Source of the DNA: an uncultured Methanobrevibacter sp.
GTDB lineage: Archaea; Methanobacteriota; Methanobacteria; Methanobacteriales; Methanobacteriaceae
NCBI RefSeq assembly: GCF_900314695.1
Contig: NZ_OMWD01000010.1
Location: 1 to 64,000, forward strand
DNA length: 64,000 nucleotides
Reading direction: 5' to 3'
Of this stretch, positions 45,577-56,073 are shown in pieces. The stretch's first letter is position 1. Each line of letters begins with the position of its first letter. Position numbers and translations under genes: made by a program. The notes under the pieces were generated by a model, which was given only the letters and a program-made list of their open reading frames with translations, made no database searches and was not told the DNA's origin.

Positions 45577-46650
45577 TCATTTTTTTCTTAATTTCAAAAT
45601 TACCAATTCAGAATCAGTTCCCCACCTCATTGGAGTATCCATTGATCCCACACCTGTTGTGACATGGATATAATTGCCTGATTTATTTTTAAAAAGTCCC
45701 TTATTATATTTAAACAAGATATTTGCAAAATTCACTACTGGATAAAACTGTCCACCGTGAGTATGGCCAGATAATTGGATATCAAAGCCTAATGATGAAA
45801 ATTCTTCCCAATTATAAGGAACATGATAGTTAATAATATTTATCAAATTAGGATTTAAATTATTCTTTATTTCATCAGGAGTTGGTGTTGGAATATCATC
45901 AAAACTATATGTCAAACCATATATGTTCAGATTTTCAAATTCAAAATTATCATTATCCAAAACAATGATTCCTGCATTTTGACATGCTTCAATAACATTT
46001 TCAATACCCATATAAAAATCATGATTTCCAGGTGTGAACACTATAGGCATTTTTACATCCTTCAATCCTTCAAAATCATGAGGCTCCACAACTGAAGAAC
46101 CGTCGGCCAAATCTCCAGAGATGATGGCTATCTGACAAGAATCTTCCAATTCTTTTAATTTTTCCACAATTTGTGAAATTATTTGTTTGTGCCTTACGGA
46201 ACCAAAATGAACATCAGACATATGAACAATATTTATATTCCTATTTAAATTATCAAATTCCAATATTTTAGAATTAACAATCAATTTAGTGGCATTATAA
46301 TAGTTATAAACTCCCAAAACAGGAACAATAGCCAACAATATATAAACAATGAACTTAGGAAGAGTAATAAAACTGTTAAGCACATAAATGAGTACAACAT
46401 CAATTAAAAACATCAGTGATGCCCACATCCAAATACCATCGACCGTTTGAAAAAATCTTCCAACGGTTGTGGATTTTCTTTCTTCAAAAAACATTGGAAT
46501 ACAACGCATCAAACCAATCAGAACACTTATCACGATTAAAATTACATTATCAATTCCACCAAATAGCAAAAAGATATATTTTAAAAGGAAAAATTGAAAA
46601 ATAATGTAAAATGGAACGCTGAATAATACTCTTTTTGTTCTAAAACTCAT
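45577..46650 (-). CDS. Membrane-anchored metallophosphoesterase
   Basis: About 357 residues. Four N-terminal helices (to about residue 135) precede a calcineurin-like phosphoesterase domain: VHMSDVHFGSVR (motif I), ISGDLADGS (motif II), FTPGNHDFYMG (GNHD), and LSGHTHGGQFYP (GHTH). This matches the YkuE/LpxH-like class acting at or outside the membrane. A longer frame to 46794 overlaps the divergent AAA gene; GGGGATAAT supports the ATG at 46650 (MSFRTKRVLF). Substrate unknown. Confidence 0.88.
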   Translation of the reverse strand: MSFRTKRVLFSVPFYIIFQFFLLKYIFLLFGGIDNVILIVISVLIGLMRCIPMFFEERKSTTVGRFFQTVDGIWMWASLMFLIDVVLIYVLNSFITLPKFIVYILLAIVPVLGVYNYYNATKLIVNSKILEFDNLNRNINIVHMSDVHFGSVRHKQIISQIVEKLKELEDSCQIAIISGDLADGSSVVEPHDFEGLKDVKMPIVFTPGNHDFYMGIENVIEACQNAGIIVLDNDNFEFENLNIYGLTYSFDDIPTPTPDEIKNNLNPNLINIINYHVPYNWEEFSSLGFDIQLSGHTHGGQFYPVVNFANILFKYNKGLFKNKSGNYIHVTTGVGSMDTPMRWGTDSELVILKLRKK

Positions 46651-46753
46651 GTTATTATCCCCACATCTTAATATATAACAACAACTATTTAATAACAAGA
46701 CATACAAAAAAAGAAATGTTAAAAATTTGTACAAATTCCACGGAGGTGATTTA

Positions 46754-47878
46754 TTGAAAACTGACAATAAAAAGCAAGAAATCAAATCAACCACACAAAA
46801 ATCGGCAAAAATTGAAAAGGAAAATAAAGAATATGCCGAATATGTTGTTCTTAAAGCCGTTGGTTATCCATTTGATTTCAGTCTAATGGAAAACGACTTT
46901 GAAATTACTAACTTAAAATTATTCGAAGAATATGCTCGAGAACAATGGTTAGGATTAGAAGTAAATGAAAACTCTTATCTTTTTGATCAAAAAATCATAC
47001 CGGATTATGGATTTGAAATTGTAACTGCAAAACCAAACGGGTCAATAATTTCTGAAAAAACTGAAATCAAACTTATCCACGAAGAAAACAATAAGTTATC
47101 AGATGAAATTAAAGTTGACAATAAAATAAAACTGTCAGATATCGTTGGCCAGCAAAATGCAAAAAATAAAATTAAAGTTTTAATTAAATATTTAGAAAAT
47201 CCAGAAAAATTTGGGCCTTGGGCTCCAAAGAATATTTTATTTTATGGACTTCCAGGAACTGGTAAAACCATGCTTGTTAAAGCTCTAGCCAATGAGCTTG
47301 AAGTTCCACTTCATTTAATTAAAGCCACATCATTAATTGGAGAACATGTTGGAGACAGTGCATCTAAAATTCATGATTTATTTAAAAAAGCTTCAGAAAA
47401 ATCACCATCAATAATATTCATTGATGAGATGGATGCCATTGCACTTGACAGGTCTTTTCAATCATTAAGGGGAGACGTATCCGAGATTGTCAACTCACTT
47501 TTAACTGAGATGGATGGAATTAATGAAAATGAATCTGTCATAACAATAGGTGCAACAAATAATCCTACAAGCCTTGATTATGCTGTGAGAAGCAGATTTG
47601 AAGAAGAAATTGAATTCAAATTACCGAATGACAATGAAAGATTAACCATCTTGGAAAATAATTTAAAAACAATGCCTTTGGATTATGATTTGAATTTAGG
47701 AAAAATAGTTAAACTTACCAAAGGATTATCCGGAAGAGATTTAAAAGAAAAAATACTCAAAACAGCTCTCCACAATGCCATTGCCAATGATGAAGACATA
47801 ATCACAATGAAACATATAGATTATGCACTTAAATCTACTAAAGTAAAAAATAACGAAGTTAAAGGAATGTTTGAATAA
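46754..47878 (+). CDS. AAA+ ATPase of the Cdc48/PAN-like class
   Basis: A 374-residue protein with a single AAA module. An N-terminal region of about 115 residues, unlike known substrate-binding domains I can name, is followed by DIVGQQNAKNKI, Walker A GLPGTGKT, Walker B IIFIDEMD, sensor 1 GATNNPTSL and the arginine-finger region VRSRFEEEIEF, then the small helical lid. It is a likely protein-remodelling ATPase. The TTG at 46754 is set by a perfect GGAGGTGAT; the ATG-less extension to 46727 is not needed. It ends one base before the convergent hemA. Confidence 0.87.
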   Translation: MKTDNKKQEIKSTTQKSAKIEKENKEYAEYVVLKAVGYPFDFSLMENDFEITNLKLFEEYAREQWLGLEVNENSYLFDQKIIPDYGFEIVTAKPNGSIISEKTEIKLIHEENNKLSDEIKVDNKIKLSDIVGQQNAKNKIKVLIKYLENPEKFGPWAPKNILFYGLPGTGKTMLVKALANELEVPLHLIKATSLIGEHVGDSASKIHDLFKKASEKSPSIIFIDEMDAIALDRSFQSLRGDVSEIVNSLLTEMDGINENESVITIGATNNPTSLDYAVRSRFEEEIEFKLPNDNERLTILENNLKTMPLDYDLNLGKIVKLTKGLSGRDLKEKILKTALHNAIANDEDIITMKHIDYALKSTKVKNNEVKGMFE

Positions 47879-49078
47879 TTATTTTGTATTGAATAAATAT
47901 TCCGCAGCTGCAATAACTTCCTTATTTTCATCTTTTGCAGCATCCTTTACATTTTTGGAAATATCAAAAAATATCTTATTTACAATAGAATTTGTTAAAT
48001 TATTTAAAATTTTAGCACTACCATCTACATCAGCCAATTTAACTAATGCTTTTTTAGTTTCACGTTGTCTTATCTCTTCCATTGATGCTCTTAAACTTGC
48101 AAGTATTTGCTCAACTTCCATTATTTTAAAGGTCTCTTTAAGTAAAATGAACTCTTCATCAATGATACTTTCTGCCTGACCAAATTCTTTAATTCTGAGA
48201 TTAGTATTTTCGTCTGCAATTTCTCTCAAATCATCGATATTGAATAATTTTACACCGATTTCACAAACATCTTCAGAGATATCCCTTGGATTGGCAATGT
48301 CAACCATCATTAAACTACTATGATCCCTTTCAATGCCTAATAATCGTTCTTTAGTGATAATTGCATGGGGAGCACTAGTGGCACTGATAACCAAATCCGC
48401 AGTTGCCAAATACTTCTCAAGGTCATTGAATAAAATAGCTTCACCGCCCAAATCCTGAGCCAATTCAACTGCAACATAATAAGTTCTATTCGCTACAAAA
48501 ATAGCATTTAAATCCTTTTCAGCAAGTGCCTTAGCAACCAATCTACCCATTTTTCCAGCACCAATAACCAAAACAGACTTATCATCTAAACTGCCCATAT
48601 GTTTTTCAGCCAAATCAATGGCGGCAGACCCAATTGAAACAGAACCCTTATTGATATTGGTTTTATTCCTAACAACTTGACCTACATGAATGGCTTTAGT
48701 AAAAATAGTATCTAAAGATTTACCGCAATGATGATCCTTAATAGCCTTATGCTTAGCATCTTTAACCTGACCTAAAATTTGGTCTTCACCAACAATCATG
48801 GATTCCAGACCTGAAGTCATACGCAGAAGATGCATAACTGCAGAATTGCCATATTCAATAATGATACTCTGATTTTCATGTGACAATAACTCATCATCTT
48901 CAGAAATATAATCATTTTTAATATAATACTCTTTCCGGTTACATGTAGAAATCTCAACATATTCATTTACGGAATATTTTTCCTGCAATTTCCAAAATAA
49001 ATCATCAATATCCTTTGAAATATTTTCCATAGATTGAATATCAGCAATTTTATGGTCAACTCTTAAATTTAATATCAC
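47879..49078 (-). CDS. hemA: Glutamyl-tRNA reductase
   Basis: First enzyme of C5 tetrapyrrole synthesis, reducing glutamyl-tRNA to glutamate-1-semialdehyde with NADPH. The N-terminal domain has the catalytic Cys in ISTCNRKEYYI. LLRMTSGLESMIVGEDQILGQ follows in part (GLESMIVGEDQILGQ), then a Rossmann domain with VLVIGAGKMGRLVAKAL, and a C-terminal dimerisation helix. Length 399. The GTG start overlaps the stop of the upstream precorrin-2 dehydrogenase gene by one base, showing translational coupling. Confidence 0.95.
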   Translation of the reverse strand: MILNLRVDHKIADIQSMENISKDIDDLFWKLQEKYSVNEYVEISTCNRKEYYIKNDYISEDDELLSHENQSIIIEYGNSAVMHLLRMTSGLESMIVGEDQILGQVKDAKHKAIKDHHCGKSLDTIFTKAIHVGQVVRNKTNINKGSVSIGSAAIDLAEKHMGSLDDKSVLVIGAGKMGRLVAKALAEKDLNAIFVANRTYYVAVELAQDLGGEAILFNDLEKYLATADLVISATSAPHAIITKERLLGIERDHSSLMMVDIANPRDISEDVCEIGVKLFNIDDLREIADENTNLRIKEFGQAESIIDEEFILLKETFKIMEVEQILASLRASMEEIRQRETKKALVKLADVDGSAKILNNLTNSIVNKIFFDISKNVKDAAKDENKEVIAAAEYLFNTK

Positions 49079-49695
49079 TATAATCCCCTTATTAAATTAT
49101 CAATGTAATCTTTAGCATCATCCATTTGCCTATTTTCAACATATCCCCTAATTTTTTCATCTTCAAAAATTTCATAGAGAACCTGTCTGCGTTCTTTTTG
49201 ATTTTTAAGAACCCTCTTTAATTCCAAACGAGCATAATCCTGAAGTTCAATTTCAAGAATATCCTCTTCAGTGATTATAGATTGGATTTTCTTTCTAAGC
49301 TGTCTAGCCATTAAAGGGCTTTTGCCATTAGTAAAAATAGATATTTCAACATCACCAATTTCAAAACTTGTAGGAACAATTATATCCCCTTTTAGAGGAA
49401 AATCAGCCCTATTGACCAATTTATCCTGAGCAATTTCTGAAACATGTTCCGACAATTCCTCATCACCACTTGCAACAACTACCAAATCAGACCATTCAAC
49501 CAGTTCATCAACATCACCAATAGAATATAAATCGGCGCCCTTATCTTTCAAATCATCAGATAAACTATTTCCAGCCAATTTTACATTAGCCCCATGGTCT
49601 AAAAATTTATTGGCACGTCTGGATGCGACTTCCCCAGTACCTAAAATAAACACGTTTAAATTAGATGTTTTAAAATAAAGAGAAGTCCAATCCAT
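49078..49695 (-). CDS. Precorrin-2 dehydrogenase (siroheme synthase N-terminal type)
   Basis: A 205-residue Met8p/SirC-type protein. The NAD-binding start is VFILGTGEVASRRANKFLDHG, shown in part as LGTGEVASRR. FPLKGDIIVPTSFEIGDVE and the conserved SPLMARQLRKKI segment follow. It oxidises precorrin-2 to sirohydrochlorin, the branch point to siroheme, cobamides and coenzyme F430. It lies between the marker 9 gene (1-nt gap) and hemA (1-nt overlap), a tight tetrapyrrole operon. Confidence 0.9.
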   Translation of the reverse strand: MDWTSLYFKTSNLNVFILGTGEVASRRANKFLDHGANVKLAGNSLSDDLKDKGADLYSIGDVDELVEWSDLVVVASGDEELSEHVSEIAQDKLVNRADFPLKGDIIVPTSFEIGDVEISIFTNGKSPLMARQLRKKIQSIITEEDILEIELQDYARLELKRVLKNQKERRQVLYEIFEDEKIRGYVENRQMDDAKDYIDNLIRGL

Positions 49696-49696
49696 T

Positions 49697-50179
49697 TTAA
49701 TCAGATTTTTCTATTGATTTTGCATGCAATACTTTAACTGCAGCCCTCAAATCGTTATTACAATCAGTTAAAACCTTCATTGCTTCAAGTTTGCTAATAT
49801 GAAATGTTTCAGCCAAAGCTTCAGCTCTTTCATCAGGGTCAGGTTTTTTTACTCCAACCAATCTTTCGGACAATTGCTTTTTTAAATCTAAATACTCATC
49901 ATGACTCATTCCCATATTTTTTAAAGTCATATCTCTTAAAGGACAAGGTTTTGATGGTTTACAACACCACACAAGTGATCCAAAACAAGTTCCTGCTCCT
50001 TCACCTAATCTAGTTTCTTTTCCAAATTGAATTTTAATGTCAACGAACTCTTGAGGAGTTAAATTAACTTCTTGCAATGCATTTAATACTGGGCAAGGTT
50101 TTACTGGAGGGCAGCAAAAAGCGAGTCCTCTTATATCTCCTCCCCTACAAATATGAGACGGTGCATCTTCCCAAGTCAT
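49697..50179 (-). CDS. Methanogenesis marker 9 protein
   Basis: A 160-residue cysteine-rich protein. Two related Cys-Pro blocks, [20 protein letters not shown] and [15 protein letters not shown], fit the methanogen-specific marker 9 family, and a UBA-like helical end ([20 protein letters not shown]) follows. Seven or more cysteines suggest an Fe-S or other metal site. No function has been assigned that I know of. GGAGGATTATC sets ATG 50179. It is the first gene of the operon with precorrin-2 dehydrogenase and hemA, linking it to tetrapyrrole or F430 metabolism by context. Confidence 0.75.
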   Translation of the reverse strand: MTWEDAPSHICRGGDIRGLAFCCPPVKPCPVLNALQEVNLTPQEFVDIKIQFGKETRLGEGAGTCFGSLVWCCKPSKPCPLRDMTLKNMGMSHDEYLDLKKQLSERLVGVKKPDPDERAEALAETFHISKLEAMKVLTDCNNDLRAAVKVLHAKSIEKSD

Positions 50180-50463
50180 GATAATCCTCCAAAAATAATT
50201 TTCATTATTAGTTTGATAAATATAAAATAATAATATAATGTATTAAAACTTTAAATATATAATCTTTTTTATAAAAAATAATTTAAACATTAGATTCGTT
50301 TAAGTATTAAAAGAAAAAAATGATAGCCAAATATAACACTATGAAACCCCATCACATTCTCATAAGTTTAATGATAAGTATGACATCTACCCAATTGGAT
50401 TCAGAATTGCAAAAACGTATTAGTAAGGTTTAAAAACATTATTTAACCATATTTAATATTGAT

Positions 50464-51156
50464 ATGAAAAAGGAAACAAAAATTATTGAAGACATTACCA
50501 TCACATTAGAAAGAAAAAACATTAAAAACATGTATTTGCGAATTTTACCGCCATATGGAGAGGTAAAAGTATCTGCACCATTATTTTTATCTGATGAAGA
50601 CATCACCAAATTCGTAAAATCGAAAAAAGATTGGATATTGAAAAAACAAAAATTCATTATCGAAAATGACATAAAAGCCCCATTGAAATACAGCAATGGA
50701 GAAAAACATTATTTATGGGGCAAGGAATACACATTACATCTAATTTCCAATGACACTATAAAAAATGTTTTAATAGATGATAAAAAATCAGTAATGTATT
50801 TGCCAATCACAAAACGAAGCACAATCGAAAAAAGAGAAAAAATAATGAATGAATTTTACAGGGCTGAAATGAAAAAAGCAATACCCCCTGTTTTAGACAA
50901 ATGTTCACAAATTGTTGGAAAAAAACCTTCAGAAGTTAAAATAAGAAACATGAAAAACTGGGGAAATTGCAGATATCATGATAAACGAATCACATTAAAT
51001 TTAAAACTGGCAAAAAAAGATCCAATATGCCTAGAATATGTCATGATTCATGAACTATGTCATTTAATAGAATTCAATCATGGAAAAAAATTTAAAAAAT
51101 TAATGGACACTTATTGTCCAAATTGGAAAAAAATAAAAAAAATGTTAAATGAATAA
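50464..51156 (+). CDS. YgjP/DUF45-type zinc metallopeptidase
   Basis: A 230-residue protein of the YgjP-like (M48-related) peptidase family. The N-terminal half is a beta-rich region with LRILPPYGEVKVSAP. The C-terminal catalytic part has the spaced lead NWGNCRYHDKRITLNLKLA, the zinc motif YVMIHELCHLIEFNHGKKF (HExxH plus a distal His), and ends with CPNWKKIKKML. These enzymes are often linked to restriction loci, but here it stands alone beside atwA. There is little ribosome site before ATG 50464. Confidence 0.88.
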   Translation: MKKETKIIEDITITLERKNIKNMYLRILPPYGEVKVSAPLFLSDEDITKFVKSKKDWILKKQKFIIENDIKAPLKYSNGEKHYLWGKEYTLHLISNDTIKNVLIDDKKSVMYLPITKRSTIEKREKIMNEFYRAEMKKAIPPVLDKCSQIVGKKPSEVKIRNMKNWGNCRYHDKRITLNLKLAKKDPICLEYVMIHELCHLIEFNHGKKFKKLMDTYCPNWKKIKKMLNE

Positions 51157-51161
51157 GAAAA

Positions 51162-52763
51162 CTATCTATTATCTTTTAACATGTCTTCTTTTTCATCTGG
51201 AGTTAATTGCTGAACAATTTCTTCAGGAGTTCCAATATCTAATATTTTTCCTCCCCTCATTAAAGCAGCACGGTCACAAACATCTAAAACAAAGTCCATA
51301 TCGTGGGAAATGATAATGAATGTTTGTTCCAATTCTGTACGAGCTTTTAATATAGAGTCAGTTACAACAACACGGGTAACTGGATCCATAGTACCAGTAG
51401 GCTCATCCAAAACAATAAGATTAGGCTCTTTAATTAAAACTTGTGCAAGTGCAACCCTATGTTTTTCTCCAACACTTAATTGATCAGGATATTTGTCAAG
51501 AATTGCAGCAGCAGTTGCATCAGAAAATCCGACGGTAGTCAATGCATGAGTAGCCTTGATTTTACCAAATTCAGCAGGCAAATTTAAACTAATTGCATCA
51601 GTTAAATTACCTAAAATTGTTCTGTGAGGGTATAATGAATATTCCTGGTGCAATAAACCAATGTACGGCATGATACGACCACGATTAAGTGGACCTACTT
51701 TAGTCATGTCAATCCATTCATCACCAAGCTTTATTTGAATGTCACCACTACTTGGTTCAGTCAAACCCATTAACATCCTAGTTGTAGTAGTTTTACCTGA
51801 ACCACTTAAACCAACAATACCGAAAATTTCTTCTTTATTAATGTCCAAACTGATTCCATCAACCGCTTTTACTACTCCTCTTTCAATTGAGTAGTAATGT
51901 TTTTTAACATCTTCAAGAACAACTTGTTTTTCACCGAATTCAGGGATTTCCGGCTTTTCAGGAATTGGTACAGTTTCCATAAAATGATCAACAACAGTTT
52001 GAGGTTCACCCTCTTCTTTGATTTGACCATCATCTAACCAAATAACATTGTCTGCAAGTTCTGTCATTACTTCTGGCCAATGAGAAGTGATTAACATGGT
52101 GATTCCTTCATCTTTTACTCCTTCTTTTAGAGTATTATGTAATTTTACTGCAGTTTGAGGATCCAATGTACCAGTTGGTTCATCAGCCAAAAATGTCATT
52201 GGTTTTTTAGCCAATTGCCTTGCAAGTACTACTCTTTGCTTTTCTCCACCACTTAAATCACGGGCAATATGTGTAATCCTATGGTTCATTTGAACCATTT
52301 CAAGTAACTCTAAAGCAAAATATAATCCTTCCTCATACTCCATATCTTCAGGCATTGCCCTCATTACATTTTCGATTACGGTTTCTTCATCGTATAATGC
52401 AAAGTTACGTTGTAGCATAATAGCTATTCTTCTTTTAATACTTGAAAATAACTTTCTTTCAGCATTATAAAAATCAACTTCCTTAGCTTCAAGAGTTCCT
52501 CCACAACTACATCTTTCACCAGCATGAGATGGAGAGTCTACAGCCAAACAATCAGGACAAACAGCAAGATTCATTATAATATTACCTGCATCAGGTTTAT
52601 AATCTAATGTACCCCTAAGCATGTTAATTAAAACAGATTTTCCACTTCCACTACGTCCTAAAATACCTAAAGTTTCCCCTTCATTAATCTTCAAATTAAT
52701 ATCTTTAAGAACATCAACACCATCAAAATTTTTTGTAATATTCTTAAGTGTAATAAAATCCAT
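51162..52763 (-). CDS. atwA: Methyl-coenzyme M reductase activation component A2
   Basis: A double-ABC ATPase of about 533 residues, which supplies ATP-dependent reductive activation of methyl-CoM reductase. The two Walker A motifs are GRSGSGKS and GLSGSGKT. Signature motifs LSGGEKQR and LSVGEKHR, and Walker B segments ending in DEPTG, are present in both halves. A small Cys-rich insert ([21 protein letters not shown], positions about 78-98) sits in the first half. No membrane helices are present. AGGTGATTTC sets ATG 52763 rather than 52781. It is probably transcribed with none of its convergent neighbours. Confidence 0.93.
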   Translation of the reverse strand: MDFITLKNITKNFDGVDVLKDINLKINEGETLGILGRSGSGKSVLINMLRGTLDYKPDAGNIIMNLAVCPDCLAVDSPSHAGERCSCGGTLEAKEVDFYNAERKLFSSIKRRIAIMLQRNFALYDEETVIENVMRAMPEDMEYEEGLYFALELLEMVQMNHRITHIARDLSGGEKQRVVLARQLAKKPMTFLADEPTGTLDPQTAVKLHNTLKEGVKDEGITMLITSHWPEVMTELADNVIWLDDGQIKEEGEPQTVVDHFMETVPIPEKPEIPEFGEKQVVLEDVKKHYYSIERGVVKAVDGISLDINKEEIFGIVGLSGSGKTTTTRMLMGLTEPSSGDIQIKLGDEWIDMTKVGPLNRGRIMPYIGLLHQEYSLYPHRTILGNLTDAISLNLPAEFGKIKATHALTTVGFSDATAAAILDKYPDQLSVGEKHRVALAQVLIKEPNLIVLDEPTGTMDPVTRVVVTDSILKARTELEQTFIIISHDMDFVLDVCDRAALMRGGKILDIGTPEEIVQQLTPDEKEDMLKDNR

Positions 52764-52836
52764 GAAATCACCTATTGACATAATTTATATTATAAACTAT
52801 TAATAATACTTTCTAATAACAATTGTTTTAAAAATA

Positions 52837-53568
52837 TTAAAATTGAGAAATATTAAAATCTAGATTGCCCGAAATAACTGCTCTTGCTATTGAAAATCCA
52901 TAAACACCAGAATTAATCATTTTTTCAATATTCTTTTCACAATTCATGGAATTATTTCCAATTACTTTAATATCGGTATTATCACAAATCTCTTTTACGA
53001 GATTATAATCAGCATCAAAAACATCATTTTTCATAGCATCAATATGCAAGTAATCTGCACCTGCATCATCAATTATTTTAGCAACATTTACTGTATCAAT
53101 TCCATCAACATTAGCCCTAATCTTAACTGAAACTTCACAATTGACATTTTCAACAACTTCAGATATGAAATTTCCAAGGTTAGGATTTTTCAACATTTCC
53201 TGTCCACAACCAATAGACCTGATTTCATCTTGGCGACAATGACAATTAATTTCAACAATATCCAACTTTCTAATTTTACCAGCTTCAATTATCGGTTGTG
53301 GAGTTGTTGATCTAACATTTGCAGATACTTTTACATCACTATGAACCTTTTTAATAGAATCAACTTCATTTTCAATATGTGAAAAAATTTCATTTAAAGG
53401 AAAGTCAAATTCTTTTCTTCCCCGTTCAATAATTCTTTTACTTGCTTCAATAGTAGGTGCATCCAAACTATATCCGCCTAAAGTAGCTACATCAAAACCT
53501 AACGGAATAACACGATTTAAAAATTCTGAATCAGATATTCCAGCCATAGGGGCAACTACTTTCATCAT
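52837..53568 (-). CDS. FMN-type TIM-barrel protein, Dus/dihydroorotate dehydrogenase-like
   Basis: A 243-residue barrel beginning VVAPMAGISDSEF, the same opening as tRNA-dihydrouridine synthases. It continues with VEINCHCRQDE, VSVKIRANVDG, GADYLHIDAM and VIGNNSMNC, typical of phosphate/FMN-binding barrels. It is shorter than Dus, and the catalytic Cys is uncertain (CHCRQDE near 110). It is an archaeal family without a function I can name. It follows the GTP cyclohydrolase III gene by 8 nt, in the same run as cofD and cofE, so a role in flavin-cofactor metabolism is possible. Confidence 0.65.
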   Translation of the reverse strand: MMKVVAPMAGISDSEFLNRVIPLGFDVATLGGYSLDAPTIEASKRIIERGRKEFDFPLNEIFSHIENEVDSIKKVHSDVKVSANVRSTTPQPIIEAGKIRKLDIVEINCHCRQDEIRSIGCGQEMLKNPNLGNFISEVVENVNCEVSVKIRANVDGIDTVNVAKIIDDAGADYLHIDAMKNDVFDADYNLVKEICDNTDIKVIGNNSMNCEKNIEKMINSGVYGFSIARAVISGNLDFNISQF

Positions 53569-53576
53569 AAAATCAC

Positions 53577-54338
53577 TTAGTATTCTTTTTCAATTACCCA
53601 AGTCCACATTTCATTATTATTAGCTCTGATTTCTTCAAGACCAATATCAGCCATATAAGCCGCATCTTCAGCATTTTTGCCCCTGCCAATACCTGCTTTA
53701 AGCTTAATACCTATTTCTTCATCGATTTCAACCATGATTTCCTCAATTTCTTTTTCAGATAATCCATTACATGGTGACATGAAATTGTCCCCACCAATGA
53801 AGAACAATAATGCTCCTTTTTTAATTAATTTAGTCATCAAATAATGTTGAGCTTTATTAACCATGAAACTTGTATCAAAAGCAGATTCAATATCAGTCAA
53901 AGTTTCAGTTACACTATTTATATCAATGTGTGCAGCCTGAACATAGCTATCCTCTTCACTAACCAAACTATCAATAGCCAAAATTTCTTTTCTTTCACCT
54001 GATTGTGCACTACCCGCTTTTTGAAGAGCAATTGTTGCTAATTTTTGAGCTTCATGAGGAGTCTCAGCAGCCCCTACACCCATACTTACAGTAATAGGAT
54101 ACCTATTTCTGATTGATCTTTGAATTCTTAAATGGTCCTCTTCATCAAGACCATTTGAAATTGCTAGCAAATTATCAAATCTAGTAAAGAATACCAAACC
54201 TTTCTTATTACCAAAATGATTATTTAAGTCAGCAAATAAACTAGCTTGAAGCATTTGTAAATCAGATTCTGTACGTGGTCTTGGAGTTACAGTCCATGGC
54301 CCGTAATTATCAATTTGTATTAATGTCATTTGTATCAT
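53577..54338 (-). CDS. gch3: GTP cyclohydrolase III (archaeal type IIa)
   Basis: A 253-residue archaeal enzyme opening the GTP ring to give 2-amino-5-formylamino-6-ribosylamino-pyrimidinone phosphate, the first step to riboflavin and F420's deazaflavin. The start [19 protein letters not shown] is diagnostic. The duplicated nucleotidyl-cyclase-like halves each have a [12 protein letters not shown] or [12 protein letters not shown] segment, and metal sites are suggested by [11 protein letters not shown] 54338 has GAGGCG upstream. It lies between cofD and the TIM-barrel gene, a compact F420 set. Confidence 0.93.
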   Translation of the reverse strand: MIQMTLIQIDNYGPWTVTPRPRTESDLQMLQASLFADLNNHFGNKKGLVFFTRFDNLLAISNGLDEEDHLRIQRSIRNRYPITVSMGVGAAETPHEAQKLATIALQKAGSAQSGERKEILAIDSLVSEEDSYVQAAHIDINSVTETLTDIESAFDTSFMVNKAQHYLMTKLIKKGALLFFIGGDNFMSPCNGLSEKEIEEIMVEIDEEIGIKLKAGIGRGKNAEDAAYMADIGLEEIRANNNEMWTWVIEKEY

Positions 54339-54358
54339 TTAATATTCGCCTCTTTTAA

Positions 54359-55264
54359 TTAAAGAATACTATCCATAATAATTTGTGCTAAATTTTTTTT
54401 AGCACCTAAATTATTCATTATAGTATTTGTAACTGTTACCTTATTAACTATTTGATTTAATTGTTGTTTTTTATCAACATCTTTATCATCAATAATAAAA
54501 TTATCTAGAAAATCTTCATATAATGATGCCACACCAACTGCTGAGACTTCAATATCCAAAGCCTTCATGAATTTACTGGCAGGGCCAGAAACAGAATCAG
54601 ACCCAATTATTGGAGAAACTGCAACAACATAAGTATCTTTTAAAGCTTCTCTAACACCTTCTAATGATAGTATCGGAGAAATTGAAGTAATTGGATTAGA
54701 CGGTCCAATAATGACTGCTTCAGAATTTTTAATAGCATCAACAACACCACCCGCAGGTGCAACACTGGAAAATTTAATGTCCAGCACTTCAGGCTGGGAT
54801 TGATGTTTAATTAAAAAATCATGGAATTCCAATTCACCAATGTCAGTAATTAGTTTAATATCAGATTCTTCATTGCTCATAGGTATTATTTTTGATTCAA
54901 TGCCCATATTCTCCGCTTGAATTTCAACAGCCTTTGCAAGACCATATTTCTTCATCAGCTGGGTCTTTTGAATTTTAGTTGCTCTATCTATATCACCAAT
55001 TCTAAGTAGTTCCTGACATCCTAACTCGCAAAGTCTTTCATGAGTAATAAATGTGTCTCCTTTAACACCATACCAAAATTCATCATTAATCATGTCAGAC
55101 ATAGTGTATAAAACCGTATCAACATCAGCAGAAACATAAACTCCAGAAAAATAATCATTTTCCAAAGTATTTACAATGATTGTTAAATCCTTAGGATTGA
55201 CAATTTCTTTTAACCCTTGCAATAATTTTGGAGTACCTGTACCTCCAGAAAAAACAGTAATCAT
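54359..55264 (-). CDS. cofD: 2-phospho-L-lactate transferase CofD
   Basis: CofD joins the phospholactyl moiety to the deazaflavin Fo, giving F420-0. The glycine loop TVFSGGTGTPKLLQGL opens the protein. VNTLENDYFSGVYVSADVDT is the substrate region, and IGPSNPITSISPIL and SPIIGSDSVSGPASKFM follow. AGGTGGATATT places the start at ATG 55264, not at the GTG at 55273. cofE is immediately upstream with a 9-nt gap. Length is about 301. Confidence 0.95.
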   Translation of the reverse strand: MITVFSGGTGTPKLLQGLKEIVNPKDLTIIVNTLENDYFSGVYVSADVDTVLYTMSDMINDEFWYGVKGDTFITHERLCELGCQELLRIGDIDRATKIQKTQLMKKYGLAKAVEIQAENMGIESKIIPMSNEESDIKLITDIGELEFHDFLIKHQSQPEVLDIKFSSVAPAGGVVDAIKNSEAVIIGPSNPITSISPILSLEGVREALKDTYVVAVSPIIGSDSVSGPASKFMKALDIEVSAVGVASLYEDFLDNFIIDDKDVDKKQQLNQIVNKVTVTNTIMNNLGAKKNLAQIIMDSIL

Positions 55265-55273
55265 AATATCCAC

Positions 55274-56038
55274 CTATTTTCTAAATACGTCAAACTCTTT
55301 TGGCATGATAATGGATTTCATATTTGAATTCACATCTCTTAATGTATCAAAACCAGAAAAACCACGAATCAAAACGACTGGAAGACCCTCATCAGCTTGT
55401 CCCATAATAAGTGATGCGGCAGCAGCCAACTCATCACCAGTAGCAATTTCAGTAGTTTCCAACTCACGGCCGTATAAATCTTTTTCACCCACTCTTCTCC
55501 ATAATGGAGAAATTCCAGAACATCCAATTGCAGTTCCAATAGCGCCAAATCTAAATGCTCTTCCCTGAGTATCAGTAATTATAACTGCAATTTCTTCTTC
55601 AAACTCTTTTTCCAAAAATTCCCTAATTTCCAAAGCGGATTTGTCCGGATTGATAGGCATTGGAGTGGCTAAACCTTCCCCCACATTTGATTCATCAATA
55701 CCTGCATTTGCACAGACAAAACCATGTTTGGTTTCGGTAATTATGAAGTTAGGGCCAACTTCGACAACCTCATTTGATTCATTTAAAATTGCTTGAACAA
55801 GTTTAGGATCTTTTTTAGATTTTTCAGCTAATTCAATAGCTTCTTTAGAGGGATTCAATTCTTCAATATTTATAAAAGTACCTTCGGATTTGGAAATTAA
55901 AGTTTCGGCAATCAAAATAATATCCCCATGATGGATAGAACAGCCTTGTTCAACAATAGCATCCTTAATAATCTGTGAAATATTGCTTGTACTATCAACA
56001 ATTGGAATATTTTCTAACCCTATCAATTCAATTGTCAT
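55274..56038 (-). CDS. cofE: F420-0:gamma-glutamyl ligase CofE
   Basis: CofE adds one or two glutamates to F420-0 using GTP. Family blocks seen are [73 protein letters not shown] (shown in part) and [18 protein letters not shown]. Length 254. It precedes cofD in the same transcript, after purO. Confidence 0.95.
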   Translation of the reverse strand: MTIELIGLENIPIVDSTSNISQIIKDAIVEQGCSIHHGDIILIAETLISKSEGTFINIEELNPSKEAIELAEKSKKDPKLVQAILNESNEVVEVGPNFIITETKHGFVCANAGIDESNVGEGLATPMPINPDKSALEIREFLEKEFEEEIAVIITDTQGRAFRFGAIGTAIGCSGISPLWRRVGEKDLYGRELETTEIATGDELAAAASLIMGQADEGLPVVLIRGFSGFDTLRDVNSNMKSIIMPKEFDVFRK

Positions 56039-56073
56039 AATATCATCTAAAAATTAAAAAAAAATAAAAAAAA

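Noticed and set aside
50341..50433. Small open frames near 50341, including a 30-codon one and a KFNDKYDIYPIGFRIAKTY reading
   Set aside because: No ribosome site, no continuation on either side, and no recognisable family. It could be a gene remnant but cannot be supported.
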